A program made the translations under genes and the position numbers. A stretch of 29,557 nucleotides of DNA from Clostridia bacterium. Its GTDB lineage: Bacteria > Bacillota > Clostridia > Christensenellales > CAG-314. The notes beneath the pieces are model-generated. The model searched no databases and was not told the DNA's origin. It saw only the letters and a program-made list of their open reading frames with translations. Positions 15,271-24,131 of the stretch are shown here, piece after piece. Position 1 is the first letter of the stretch, and every line of letters begins with the position of its first letter. The stretch covers positions 1 through 29,557 of the forward strand of contig JAFQWS010000055.1 in the NCBI GenBank assembly GCA_017407305.1, given 5' to 3'.

Positions 15271-17778
15271 ATGAAAAACAAAAAGCAAAATTCCCAACAA
15301 CCCATTGTTAAATTGGAAAAAGCCACAAGATTTGATTCTCACAAGAACAAAGGCTTGACCACACAACAAGTTGCTCAACGCCAAAAGGAAGGTTTGGTGA
15401 ATTTTGCCACGGAAAAAAAGACCAAGAGCATTGGCCAAATCATTTTTTCCAACATTTTTACCTTTTTCAATCTCATTTACCTGTCCATTGCAACGATATT
15501 GACGATTTTTGGTTTGGTGCAAGAGTGCTTTTTTATGATTGTCATCGTCTTGAATACAGCAATTGCAATTTTCCAACAAATTCGTTCCAAAAAGACTTTG
15601 GACAAGTTAAATTTTGTAACCGTTCCCACGGCAACCGTTGTGCGTGACGGTCAAGAAATTTCCATACCATCCACCGAAGTGGTGTTGGATGACATCATCA
15701 TTTATTCCACCGGCAACCAAATTTCTTGTGACTCGGTGGTTTTGGACGGCAGTGTGGAAGTAAACGAATCGATGCTCACCGGCGAAAGTGATGCAGTGGT
15801 CAAGAAAAAAGGCACAGAACTTTTTGCAGGCAGTTTTATCGTGGCTGGAAAATGTCACGCCAGAGTAAACAAGGTTGGCAAATACAACTACGTTGAAGGC
15901 TTGTCCGCTCGTGCAAAAGTGTACGAAAAGCCCAGAAGTGAACTTTTACGTTCGTTGAAAGGCATTTTGATTTTTGTAGGCATCATCATTTTGCCGATGT
16001 TGTTTTTCTTGTGGCAATCCAATGCAAAAGCCAACGGCTTTGATTGGACTCAACCCACGTTTGGTAACCCTGCCTTTTTGACAACGTTAAGACTTACTGC
16101 AGGTTCCATCATTTCTATGGTACCGGTAGGGCCGTTGTTGTTGACAAGCATTGCCTTGGCAAAATCCGTCGTCAGCCTTGCAAAACACAAGACTTTGGTG
16201 CAAGAATTGTACTGCATTGAAATGTTGGCTCGTGTGAACTGCTTGTGTTTGGACAAGACAGGAACGCTCACCGACGGCACAATGAAGGTCGTGGACGTGG
16301 TGGATTTGCGCACCACAGCCGAACACTATACCCTTAGAGAAATTATGGGCAGTTTTTTGTCGGCACAAAACGACGACAATATGACTTCTCGCGCACTCAA
16401 AAGCCACTTTGGTTGCCCCAAACAACCTGTGTTGAAAAGCACGGCAATGCTTGCTTTTTCTTCGCAAAGAAAGTTGTCTGCAACAACTTTTGGTATTCAC
16501 GGCACCTATATTTTGGGCGCACCGGAGTTTATTCTCAAAACAAAAGACAGACGAGTTGACGAATTTTACAAAAGATTTGCCAAAGAAGGTTTGCGTGTTT
16601 TGTTGTTGGCACACTCTCCCAATGCAATTTTCAAAAACGAGTTGCCCTCGGTAAGAAAACCCGTTTGCATTATCGTCATTGAAGACCACGTAAGAAAAGA
16701 AGCACCCGAAACAATCCAATGGTTCAAAGACCACGGCGTCAACGTCAAGATTATTTCCGGTGACAATCCGCAAACAGTATCTGCAATTGCCATCCGTACA
16801 GGAGTGGAAGGTGCAGACAAATACATTTCTTTGGAAGGACTTACCAATTTGGAAGTTCAAAAAGCAGCGTTGGAATACAACGTCTTTGGAAGGGTTTCCC
16901 CCGATCAAAAGGCCTTGTTGGTAAAAACTTTGCGTTCCAAAGGCAAAACCGTTGCAATGACGGGTGACGGCGTAAACGACATTTTGGCAATGAAAGAAGC
17001 CGATTGTCCCATTGCAATGGCAAGTGGTGCTGATGCAGCACGCAACGTATCACATTTGGTACTTATGGACGACAACTTTGCATCCATGCCTGCCGTTGTA
17101 AGAGAAGGCAGACAAGTTGTCAACAACATACAAAATTCAACGTCAATGTACTACATGAAGACGTGGTACATCATTTTCATCAACTTGTTGCTTATCGTGG
17201 CAAACTTTGGCTTTGGCATGAGTTTGGCATCCCCCTATACTTCCAACCAAATTCTTATGTTGGAAATGGTGGTTGTTGGTGTATCTACCTTCTTCTTGGC
17301 GTTGCAACCCAACACTGATTTGCTCAAAGGACACTTTTTACCCAACTTGTTGCGCCGTTGCATACCATTTTCGTTGACTTTCATTTTGATGACGGTGGCA
17401 GTCTATTTGTTGAAATTGACAAACGTTATTGAAATGGACGTTGCTTCCGTTGGCGCAGTTACCGAACTTTCCACAATTGTGTCCATAGCTTACACTTTTT
17501 GTGGTTTGTGGGCGTTGTACTATTTGTGCAAACCTTTTGACAAAAAATGGAAAACGCTTTTGTTTGTTTGCATTTCCCTTGTTACGGTGTCAGGAATTGG
17601 CGCTTTATACTATGCAGGACAAAATGAATTGTTTGGTTTAAGTCCCATTTACAGCATTCTCAACACCGAACAAACGTTGTTGCTTATCGTTATCGTTATG
17701 GCATCTTGGTTTGTGATGGCAGGTTTGGTCTATTTGACACAAAAGAGAAACAAGCCCAAAAAGGAAGTGCTCAAATGA
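15271..17778 (+). CDS. P-type ATPase cation pump (HAD-IC family, CtpE/CaxP-like)
   Basis: A membrane pump that uses ATP to move a cation, possibly Ca2+ by family; the ion is not certain. The 835 residues contain an actuator domain with the TGES loop (VNESMLTGESDAV), phosphorylation motif DKTGTLTDG at Asp328, nucleotide-binding domain, hinge MTGDGVNDILAMKEADCPIAM, and about ten membrane helices. In the fourth helix the ion-binding motif, PEGL in typical Ca2+ pumps, reads PVGP at 285-288, so the key Glu is missing. The ATG follows the hisS stop by 3 nt and has no ribosome site of its own, so it probably depends on translation of hisS. The SDR gene overlaps its end by 4 nt. Confidence 0.94.
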   Translation: MKNKKQNSQQPIVKLEKATRFDSHKNKGLTTQQVAQRQKEGLVNFATEKKTKSIGQIIFSNIFTFFNLIYLSIATILTIFGLVQECFFMIVIVLNTAIAIFQQIRSKKTLDKLNFVTVPTATVVRDGQEISIPSTEVVLDDIIIYSTGNQISCDSVVLDGSVEVNESMLTGESDAVVKKKGTELFAGSFIVAGKCHARVNKVGKYNYVEGLSARAKVYEKPRSELLRSLKGILIFVGIIILPMLFFLWQSNAKANGFDWTQPTFGNPAFLTTLRLTAGSIISMVPVGPLLLTSIALAKSVVSLAKHKTLVQELYCIEMLARVNCLCLDKTGTLTDGTMKVVDVVDLRTTAEHYTLREIMGSFLSAQNDDNMTSRALKSHFGCPKQPVLKSTAMLAFSSQRKLSATTFGIHGTYILGAPEFILKTKDRRVDEFYKRFAKEGLRVLLLAHSPNAIFKNELPSVRKPVCIIVIEDHVRKEAPETIQWFKDHGVNVKIISGDNPQTVSAIAIRTGVEGADKYISLEGLTNLEVQKAALEYNVFGRVSPDQKALLVKTLRSKGKTVAMTGDGVNDILAMKEADCPIAMASGADAARNVSHLVLMDDNFASMPAVVREGRQVVNNIQNSTSMYYMKTWYIIFINLLLIVANFGFGMSLASPYTSNQILMLEMVVVGVSTFFLALQPNTDLLKGHFLPNLLRRCIPFSLTFILMTVAVYLLKLTNVIEMDVASVGAVTELSTIVSIAYTFCGLWALYYLCKPFDKKWKTLLFVCISLVTVSGIGALYYAGQNELFGLSPIYSILNTEQTLLLIVIVMASWFVMAGLVYLTQKRNKPKKEVLK

Positions 17779-18476
17779 AAACAGTACTGATAACAGGTGC
17801 CAGCCGTGGAATTGGCGCAGAAACGGCAAAAGAATTTGCCAAAAACGGTTGGACGGTTTTAATCAACTACAACAAAAGTCAAAGCCAAGCACAAGAATTG
17901 CAACGACAATTGACCAATTTGGGCTGTGACGTTCACTTGATGCAAGCCGATTTGTCTAATCCTTGCCAAGTTGAGCAAATGTTTGAAAAAATCAACAAAC
18001 TTTTTCATAGGTTGGACGTTTTGGTAAACAACGCAGGTCAATCTCTTTACAGTCAGTTGCAAGACGTAACCGTTTGGCAATTTGACCAACTTATGGCAGT
18101 AAACGCACGCGCGCCCTTTTTGTGCAGTCAAAAAGCCGTTGATTTGTTCTTGAAACAAGGCAGTGGCGCAATTGTCAACGTTTCTTCCATTTGGGGGTTG
18201 CAAGGCGCAAGTTGTGAAAGCGTCTATTCAATGAGCAAGTTTGCCCTAATTGGTTTGACTTTGTCTTTGCACGAAGAAATTGGCGACTTTGTCAACGTCA
18301 ACTGCGTTTGTCCGAGTATAGTTGCAACGGATATGTGCGCGCACTTGACGGACGAAGAACTGACAGCTTTTTTGGATGAACACTGTGGCAGAATTCTCAA
18401 AGCAGAAGAAGTTGCCAAAAGCATTTACGAGGTCGCCACAACCGACCAGTCGGGTAGAATAATAGAAATTAAGTAG
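17775..18476 (+). CDS. Short-chain dehydrogenase/reductase (FabG/YmfI-like)
   Basis: A cytoplasmic NAD(P)H-dependent oxidoreductase of 233 residues, classical SDR type. TGASRGIG at 7-14 binds the cofactor, LVNNAG is at 83-88, and the catalytic triad is Ser138, Tyr151 and Lys155 (YSMSK). The position directly before a peptidase gene recalls ymfI in the Bacillus ymf region, but the substrate cannot be told; 3-oxoacyl-ACP reduction is only one possibility. The ATG at 17775 overlaps the ATPase stop as ATGA and is preceded by AAGGAAG. An in-frame GTG at 17706 would add 23 residues with no family match and is rejected. Confidence 0.94.
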   Translation: MKTVLITGASRGIGAETAKEFAKNGWTVLINYNKSQSQAQELQRQLTNLGCDVHLMQADLSNPCQVEQMFEKINKLFHRLDVLVNNAGQSLYSQLQDVTVWQFDQLMAVNARAPFLCSQKAVDLFLKQGSGAIVNVSSIWGLQGASCESVYSMSKFALIGLTLSLHEEIGDFVNVNCVCPSIVATDMCAHLTDEELTAFLDEHCGRILKAEEVAKSIYEVATTDQSGRIIEIK

Positions 18477-18489
18477 AGGAGAATATATC

Positions 18490-20157
18490 GTGAAAGTATC
18501 TCAAATTGAATATAAGCGTCCGGAAAAGGACCAAGCAATTGCAAAAATTAAACAAGTAAAAGAACTGCTTTCCAACGCAAAAAGTGCAGAAGAATTTTTG
18601 GCAGTTCACAAAGATTTCAAAAAAGAATATTCCAATTTTGAAACGATGGCAAGTCTTGCTTACATCAGATTTTCTCTCAACACTCAAGATGAGTTTTATG
18701 CAAAAGAACAAGATTATTACGACGAAGCAATGCCGGAAATCAGTGTGCAACTCAGTCAGTTGAGTCGTTGCTACGTAGAAAGTCCTTTCCGCAGTCAATT
18801 GGAAAAATATTTCCCCAAAACAATGTTTGACGTTATGGAAATGGAAATCAAAGCCCACGACCCTGCAATTTTGCAAGAAAAAATTGAAGAAAACAAACTT
18901 TGCACTGAATATACACGCTTGATGTCGGAAATTTTGGTGGACTACAACGGCGAACAAATTCCTTTCCCTTCAATGGGCAAGTATTTTTCCAACGAAGACA
19001 GAGAAGTAAGAAAATCCGCCGTCATTGCATACGCACAAGCAATTGAAGATAGAAAAGACCAACTTGACGAACTTTACGACAGATTGGTCAAAGTTCGCAC
19101 CAAAATGGGACAAAAGTTGGGCTATGAAGGTTTTTCTCCTTTGGGCTATCTCAGAATGCAACGTACTTGTTACACAAAAGATGACATTGCAAAATTTAGA
19201 GCCAACGTCAAAAAATATTTGGTACCTTTGGCAACAAAATTGCGTCAAAAGGTGCAAAAAGATATGGGTTGGGACGTTCAACACTATTGGGACACGTCCG
19301 TTTTCACTCAAAAAGAACCCAAACCCTTTGGTACAGTGGATCAAATTTTTGAACATGGCAAAAAAATGTACCACGAAATGGACAACGAAACAGGCGAATT
19401 GTTTGACCGTATGTACCAAGCAGAGGCTTTTGACGTAATCAGTCGCAAAGGCAAGTTTGGTGGTGGCTACTGCACGTGTTTGCCCGACTACAAATTGCCT
19501 TTCATTTTGGCAAACTTCAACGGAAGTTTGGGCGACATTGACGTATTGACACACGAATTTGGTCATGCATACGCATTTGCACGCGCTTGTGAAATTGATT
19601 GCATGACGGAAGTTGCCATGGAAACTGCCGAAGTTCACTCTATGAGTATGGAATTTTTGGCATATCCTTGGATTGAAGGTTTCTTTGGCGATTGCACAGA
19701 AGAATACAAATTCAACCACATTGGTGGAGCAATTACGTTTATTCCCTATGGCACCATTGTTGACTACTTCCAACAAGAAGTTTATGACAATCCCAACATG
19801 TCTTGCCAAGAAAGAAACCAATTTTACAACAAAATTGAAAAAGAATTTTTGCCTTATATGACAACGGAAGGTATTCCTGCATTTGAAAATGGTCGTCGTT
19901 GGCAAAGACAACAACATATTTACGAATCTCCTTTCTACTACATTGACTATTGCTTGGCACAATTTACGTCTTTGCAATTTTTGGCTTTGTCACAAAAAGA
20001 TTGGAAAAGTGCATTTGAAAAATACAAAAAATTCGTTTACATCAACTGCACAGAAGATTTCACAACAACTTTGAAACATTGCGACTTGCTTTCTCCTTTT
20101 GAAGAAGAATCTTTTAAAGAAGTCGTAAAAGCAGTTGAAGATATTCTCAAAATTTAA
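18490..20157 (+). CDS. pepF: Oligoendopeptidase F-like M3 metallopeptidase
   Basis: A zinc peptidase that breaks down oligopeptides in the cytoplasm. The 555-residue protein is within the range of the shorter M3 oligoendopeptidases. The active site is THEFGHA with His355, Glu356 and His359, followed by the third ligand region in EVAMETAEVHSMSMEFLA. The start is GTG at 18490, preceded by GAGGAGA at 18476-18482; the first residues KVSQIEYKRPEK are typical of clostridial members. It follows the SDR gene by 13 nt and precedes the ABC exporter by 20 nt in the same operon. Confidence 0.95.
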   Translation: MKVSQIEYKRPEKDQAIAKIKQVKELLSNAKSAEEFLAVHKDFKKEYSNFETMASLAYIRFSLNTQDEFYAKEQDYYDEAMPEISVQLSQLSRCYVESPFRSQLEKYFPKTMFDVMEMEIKAHDPAILQEKIEENKLCTEYTRLMSEILVDYNGEQIPFPSMGKYFSNEDREVRKSAVIAYAQAIEDRKDQLDELYDRLVKVRTKMGQKLGYEGFSPLGYLRMQRTCYTKDDIAKFRANVKKYLVPLATKLRQKVQKDMGWDVQHYWDTSVFTQKEPKPFGTVDQIFEHGKKMYHEMDNETGELFDRMYQAEAFDVISRKGKFGGGYCTCLPDYKLPFILANFNGSLGDIDVLTHEFGHAYAFARACEIDCMTEVAMETAEVHSMSMEFLAYPWIEGFFGDCTEEYKFNHIGGAITFIPYGTIVDYFQQEVYDNPNMSCQERNQFYNKIEKEFLPYMTTEGIPAFENGRRWQRQQHIYESPFYYIDYCLAQFTSLQFLALSQKDWKSAFEKYKKFVYINCTEDFTTTLKHCDLLSPFEEESFKEVVKAVEDILKI

Positions 20158-20177
20158 CAAAAGGTTACACAAAAGAA

Positions 20178-21914
20178 ATGTTCAAAAGATTTTTATCATA
20201 CTACAAACCCCATATGAGATTGTTCATCATCGACATGTTGTGTGCCGTGGCAGTGGCAGTATTGAACTTGATTTACCCCACGATCACACAAGAAATGATG
20301 AACGTTTACGTTCCTCAAGGACAATTGGACACGGTTTTGTATATGGCAATTGCATTGTTGGGATTTTTCTTGGCAAAGGCATTGCTCAACTTCGTCATCC
20401 AATATTGGGGACACCAAATGGGTGTAAGAATGCAAGCAGATATGAGAAAGGACTTTTTCCATCACGTACAAAAGTTGCCTTTCTCCTATTTTGACGAAAA
20501 CAAAACGGGAACAATTATGTCAAGAATTATCAACGACTTGTTTGACGTTTCCGAACTTGCTCACCACGCACCGGAAGATTTGTTCTTGTCCTTTTTGACG
20601 TTGACTGGGGCAATCTTGTTGATTGGTTTCAGAATTGACTGGTGGTTGGCACTTATTGCAGTGGCTTGTGTTCCTTTGATGTTTGTTTTTGTTTTGAAAA
20701 CACGTCATCAAATGAGAGAAGCCTTCAAGCGTACAAGAGAACGCACAGGCGAAATCAACGCCAACGTAGAAAGTGCAATTTCCGGTATTCGTGTTTCTCG
20801 TGCCTATACTGCAACGGAACACGAAATTGAAAAGTTTGACCAAGCCAACGCCAATTTTGTCGTTGCTCGTGGTGGTGCATACAAGCAAATGGGTATTTTC
20901 CACTCGGGAATGGGTTTCTTTACCGATATGGCAAACCTTGTTGCTCTTTTGGCAGGTGGCTTGTTTTTGATGTACGAACGCATCAATCCCGCACAACTTA
21001 CAGCCTACATTTTGTACATATCTTCCGTCATCACACCTGTTAGAACCTTGACGGCAATTTTTGAACAATTGCAATCGGGTATGACCGGTTTTGCTCGTTT
21101 TGACGAAATTATGAATCGTGACGTGGAAGCCGAAGACCAAAATGCAGTAGAAATCGGTCGTGTAAAGGGCGAAATTGAATTCAAAAACGTAAGTTTCAAA
21201 TATACTCAAGACAACGTCGAAGACGACAGTTTTGTACTCAACGACATCAGTTTGAAAATCAACGCAGGCGAAACGGTTGCTTTGGTTGGCCCCAGTGGCG
21301 GTGGCAAAACGACCATTTGCCATTTGATTCCTCGTTTTTATGAACTCAATTCCGGCACAATCACGTTGGACGGACAGGACATCACGACGCTTAAAAGATA
21401 CAGCTTGCGCAAAAACATTGGCATGGTTTCCCAAGACGTATTTTTGTTCAACGGCACAATCAAAGAAAACATTGCTTATGGCAATTTGGATGCAACGGAC
21501 GAAGAAATTGAAGAAGCAGCCAAAAAAGCGTGTATTCACGACTACATCGTGCAATTGCCTGACGGCTACTTGACACAAGTAGGCGAAAGAGGCATCAAAT
21601 TGTCCGGTGGTCAAAAGCAAAGAGTTTCCATTGCTCGTGCTTTTTTGAAAAATCCCCCCGTGCTTATTTTGGACGAAGCAACAAGTGCTTTGGACAACAT
21701 TACCGAAATGGAAATTCAACGTGCTCTCAACGAATTGTCGCAAGGAAGAACAACCTTGGTTGTTGCACACCGACTTTCCACCGTTAAAAATGCTGACGAA
21801 ATTTTGGTGGTTACCAAAAATGGCATTGAAGAACGTGGCTCTCACGAGCAACTTTTAGAAAATCAAAATGGACTTTACGCCCATTTATACAAACATCAAT
21901 TTAAGACGGAATAG
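20178..21914 (+). CDS. ABC exporter half-transporter (multidrug/lipid type)
   Basis: A 578-residue fused membrane and ATPase protein that works as a dimer and exports lipids or drugs; the substrate is unknown. Six membrane helices occupy about residues 12-300, with the coupling segments FSYFDENKTGTIMSRIINDLFDV and ERTGEINANVESAISGIRV broken between helices. ATPase motifs are Walker A GPSGGGKTT at 371-379, Q-loop in MVSQDVFLF, signature LSGGQ at 475-479, Walker B VLILDEATSALD, and H-loop VVAHRLST. All catalytic residues are present, so it could be a homodimer. Only an AAAGG upstream serves as a ribosome site. No second half-transporter is adjacent. Confidence 0.95.
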   Translation: MFKRFLSYYKPHMRLFIIDMLCAVAVAVLNLIYPTITQEMMNVYVPQGQLDTVLYMAIALLGFFLAKALLNFVIQYWGHQMGVRMQADMRKDFFHHVQKLPFSYFDENKTGTIMSRIINDLFDVSELAHHAPEDLFLSFLTLTGAILLIGFRIDWWLALIAVACVPLMFVFVLKTRHQMREAFKRTRERTGEINANVESAISGIRVSRAYTATEHEIEKFDQANANFVVARGGAYKQMGIFHSGMGFFTDMANLVALLAGGLFLMYERINPAQLTAYILYISSVITPVRTLTAIFEQLQSGMTGFARFDEIMNRDVEAEDQNAVEIGRVKGEIEFKNVSFKYTQDNVEDDSFVLNDISLKINAGETVALVGPSGGGKTTICHLIPRFYELNSGTITLDGQDITTLKRYSLRKNIGMVSQDVFLFNGTIKENIAYGNLDATDEEIEEAAKKACIHDYIVQLPDGYLTQVGERGIKLSGGQKQRVSIARAFLKNPPVLILDEATSALDNITEMEIQRALNELSQGRTTLVVAHRLSTVKNADEILVVTKNGIEERGSHEQLLENQNGLYAHLYKHQFKTE

Positions 21915-21932
21915 TCCGTTGAAGGAATTTAA

Positions 21933-22877
21933 GTGAAATATTTGGCATTTGACATTGAGGCGGCAAACGGCTACAAATTGTACAGCATTTGTTCAATTGG
22001 AGTGGTCGTTGCCGACGAAAATTTCAACGTGTTGCACAGCACAAACATTTGGATCAACCCCAAATGTAAATACAATTTAAACGGCACAAGACAAAACGTT
22101 GGCATAGACTTGAAATTGGACAAGCAACTTTTGGACAAATCTCCCGATTTTCCGTTGGTTTATCAAAAAATCAAAGATATGTTGGAAGATGATGACGTGG
22201 TGGTGTTGGGACACGCAGTTGACTCGGACGTACGTATGCTTAATGCCGCGTGCAATCACTACCGACTTCCTCCCATCAACTTCAAATTTATTTGTTCGCA
22301 GTTGTTGTACAAAATGTACAAAGGCGAAAAGGAAGTAAAAGCGCTCAACAAAATTGCAGTTGAATTGGGACTTGAATTTTCGCAACACAACAGCGAATCG
22401 GATGCTTGGATGTCCTTGCAAACGTTGAAATTTCTTATTGAAACGACGCAATTGTCTTTGTCACAATTGCTGAAAAAATATCAAATTCGCATTGGCGAAA
22501 ACAACGATTTTGAACTTACTCGTTCCGTTTCCTTGTTGGAAACCGTTTCCAAAAAGCACGTTACTGCAAAAGCGTTGGAAAAGGTAAAAGACGTTTATTA
22601 CCAAACACAAGCACAAAACAACAAATTGAAAAGTGCAGTTTTTGGCATGGCACGTTCTTATGAACTGACCTCTTTTGGACAAGAATTGGCAAAAAAGATT
22701 GCTCAAAATGGTGGAAGATACAGCACTTACCTAAAAAGATGCAACTTTTACATTTCAGCAGAAGAGCCGTCGGCAGTGGACGTTTTGCGTGAAAAACGTG
22801 TGGAAGAATTGCAAAATGAGAAATTATTAACCATTTTGACTTTAGAAGAATTTGACAAAATGGTAAAAGGAGAATAG
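21933..22877 (+). CDS. DEDDh exonuclease with C-terminal BRCT-like domain
   Basis: A 3'-5' exonuclease of the DnaQ/epsilon superfamily, 314 residues. Motif I is FDIEAANG with Asp7 and Glu9, motif II is in VLGHAVDSDVRMLNAA, and motif III is HNSESDAWMSL with the His and Asp of the DEDDh type. Residues from about 235 to the end (VFGMARSYE, then GQELAKKIAQNGGRYS, ILTLEEFDKMV) fit a BRCT domain, which may bring it to DNA ends or repair complexes. The start is GTG at 21933, with AAGGAA 6 nt upstream. It ends 2 nt before the hexokinase gene. Role in DNA repair or proofreading is inferred from the domains. Confidence 0.9.
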   Translation: MKYLAFDIEAANGYKLYSICSIGVVVADENFNVLHSTNIWINPKCKYNLNGTRQNVGIDLKLDKQLLDKSPDFPLVYQKIKDMLEDDDVVVLGHAVDSDVRMLNAACNHYRLPPINFKFICSQLLYKMYKGEKEVKALNKIAVELGLEFSQHNSESDAWMSLQTLKFLIETTQLSLSQLLKKYQIRIGENNDFELTRSVSLLETVSKKHVTAKALEKVKDVYYQTQAQNNKLKSAVFGMARSYELTSFGQELAKKIAQNGGRYSTYLKRCNFYISAEEPSAVDVLREKRVEELQNEKLLTILTLEEFDKMVKGE

Positions 22878-22879
22878 AA

Positions 22880-24130
22880 ATGACAACAAAAGAGTTTATG
22901 ATCAATCACAAACAACACTCTGATTGCATCGATGCAGATCAACAATTTCAGGTATTTCAAGAAGAAATGGCCAAGGGTTTGAAGGGCGAAACGTCATCTT
23001 TGCCCATGATTCCCACCTATTTGGCACCTACTTCTCAAATGCGTGTAAATGAAAAGAAAATTTTGCTTGATGCAGGTGGTACCAACTTTAGAAGTGCAGT
23101 CGGTTGGTTTGACGAAGATGGTCAAGCAGAAATTCGTCACTTGTCCAAAAGCGGTATGTTGACCGAACGTGTCAGCAAAGAAGCATTTTACGACTACATA
23201 GCAAAACAAATCGTACCTTTGGCAGAAGAAGGTGGCGATATCGGTTATTGTTTCTCTTACAACGTTGCAATGGACAACACCATTGACGGAACGCTTGTCG
23301 CAATGTCCAAAGAATTGGACAATGAAGCATTGATCGGTTCAAAAGTTGGCGCAGAAACACTTAAAGCACTCAGCAAATACAACTCTGCACCCAGAAAAAT
23401 TTGTATTCTCAACGATACGGTTGCAACCTTGATGGGTGGCATGGCTTATCACATTGACGAAATCTACTCTTCTAAATTGGGCTTTATCTTTGGTACAGGT
23501 ACAAACATTTGCTACGTTGAAAAAACCAACAAAATTGGCAAATTGACAGATGGCAAAACGGAAGAAATGATTGTCAACTGCGAAACAGCCAACTACAACA
23601 AATTGCCTCAAGGCGACTTTGACAAAATTGTTATGGCAAACACAGCCGATCCTACAAGATCTCCTTTGGAAAAAATGACAAGTGGCAAATATTTGGCAGA
23701 CTTGGCATTTGAAGTTTTGTTTGCAGCCAGCCGTGAAGGTCTTTTCACAGGCATTACAAATATTCAACCTTTTGAAACGCGTGACATTTCCGACTTTTTG
23801 ATGGACAGCAACAACAAACTTTATCGCATGTTCAAAAAGACGGCAGACAGAACAATTGCAAAAGAATTGCTCAACTGCATCATTGACCGTTCGGCAAAAG
23901 TCAGTGCAATTTCTTTGGCAGCAATTGCAATGTATGGTCACGATGGAAGTTCCAACCCCGTTGCAATCGTTTGCGAAGGAACAACTTTCCATAGACTTAC
24001 CGGTTACAAAACAAGACTTTGCGACTATTTGGATGAAATCTTTGCAAAACACAACGTTTCTTACAAATTGATTCAAGACGGTCAAGAACTCAACCTTGTC
24101 GGCAGTTTGCTTGCAACTTTCTCTTTGTAA
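22880..24130 (+). CDS. Hexokinase of the eukaryotic-type family
   Basis: Phosphorylates glucose or other hexoses with ATP in the cytoplasm and feeds the isomerase encoded by the first gene of the operon. The 416-residue protein belongs to the Hexokinase_1/Hexokinase_2 family rather than to the short bacterial ROK or Glk kinases: LPMIPTYL at 41-48 (compare LPTYV in eukaryotic enzymes), phosphate-1 loop LDAGGTNF at 63-70, FSYNVA at 125-130 in place of the usual FSFP, catalytic Asp179 in LNDT, and phosphate-2 loop GTGTN at 205-209. GGAG lies 7 nt before the ATG. Such enzymes are also known in Bacteroidota and some Clostridia, so ancient transfer is possible; the codon style matches the neighbours. 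Confidence 0.92.
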   Translation: MTTKEFMINHKQHSDCIDADQQFQVFQEEMAKGLKGETSSLPMIPTYLAPTSQMRVNEKKILLDAGGTNFRSAVGWFDEDGQAEIRHLSKSGMLTERVSKEAFYDYIAKQIVPLAEEGGDIGYCFSYNVAMDNTIDGTLVAMSKELDNEALIGSKVGAETLKALSKYNSAPRKICILNDTVATLMGGMAYHIDEIYSSKLGFIFGTGTNICYVEKTNKIGKLTDGKTEEMIVNCETANYNKLPQGDFDKIVMANTADPTRSPLEKMTSGKYLADLAFEVLFAASREGLFTGITNIQPFETRDISDFLMDSNNKLYRMFKKTADRTIAKELLNCIIDRSAKVSAISLAAIAMYGHDGSSNPVAIVCEGTTFHRLTGYKTRLCDYLDEIFAKHNVSYKLIQDGQELNLVGSLLATFSL

Positions 24131-24131
24131 T

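Noticed and set aside
17706..17774. GTG start that would add 23 residues to the SDR protein
   Set aside because: The extra residues overlap the P-type ATPase gene and precede the normal SDR first strand; the ATG at 17775 overlaps the stop codon and has AAGGAAG.
24096..24131. Upstream ATG for the radical SAM protein
   Set aside because: It lies inside the hexokinase gene and adds residues with no family match.
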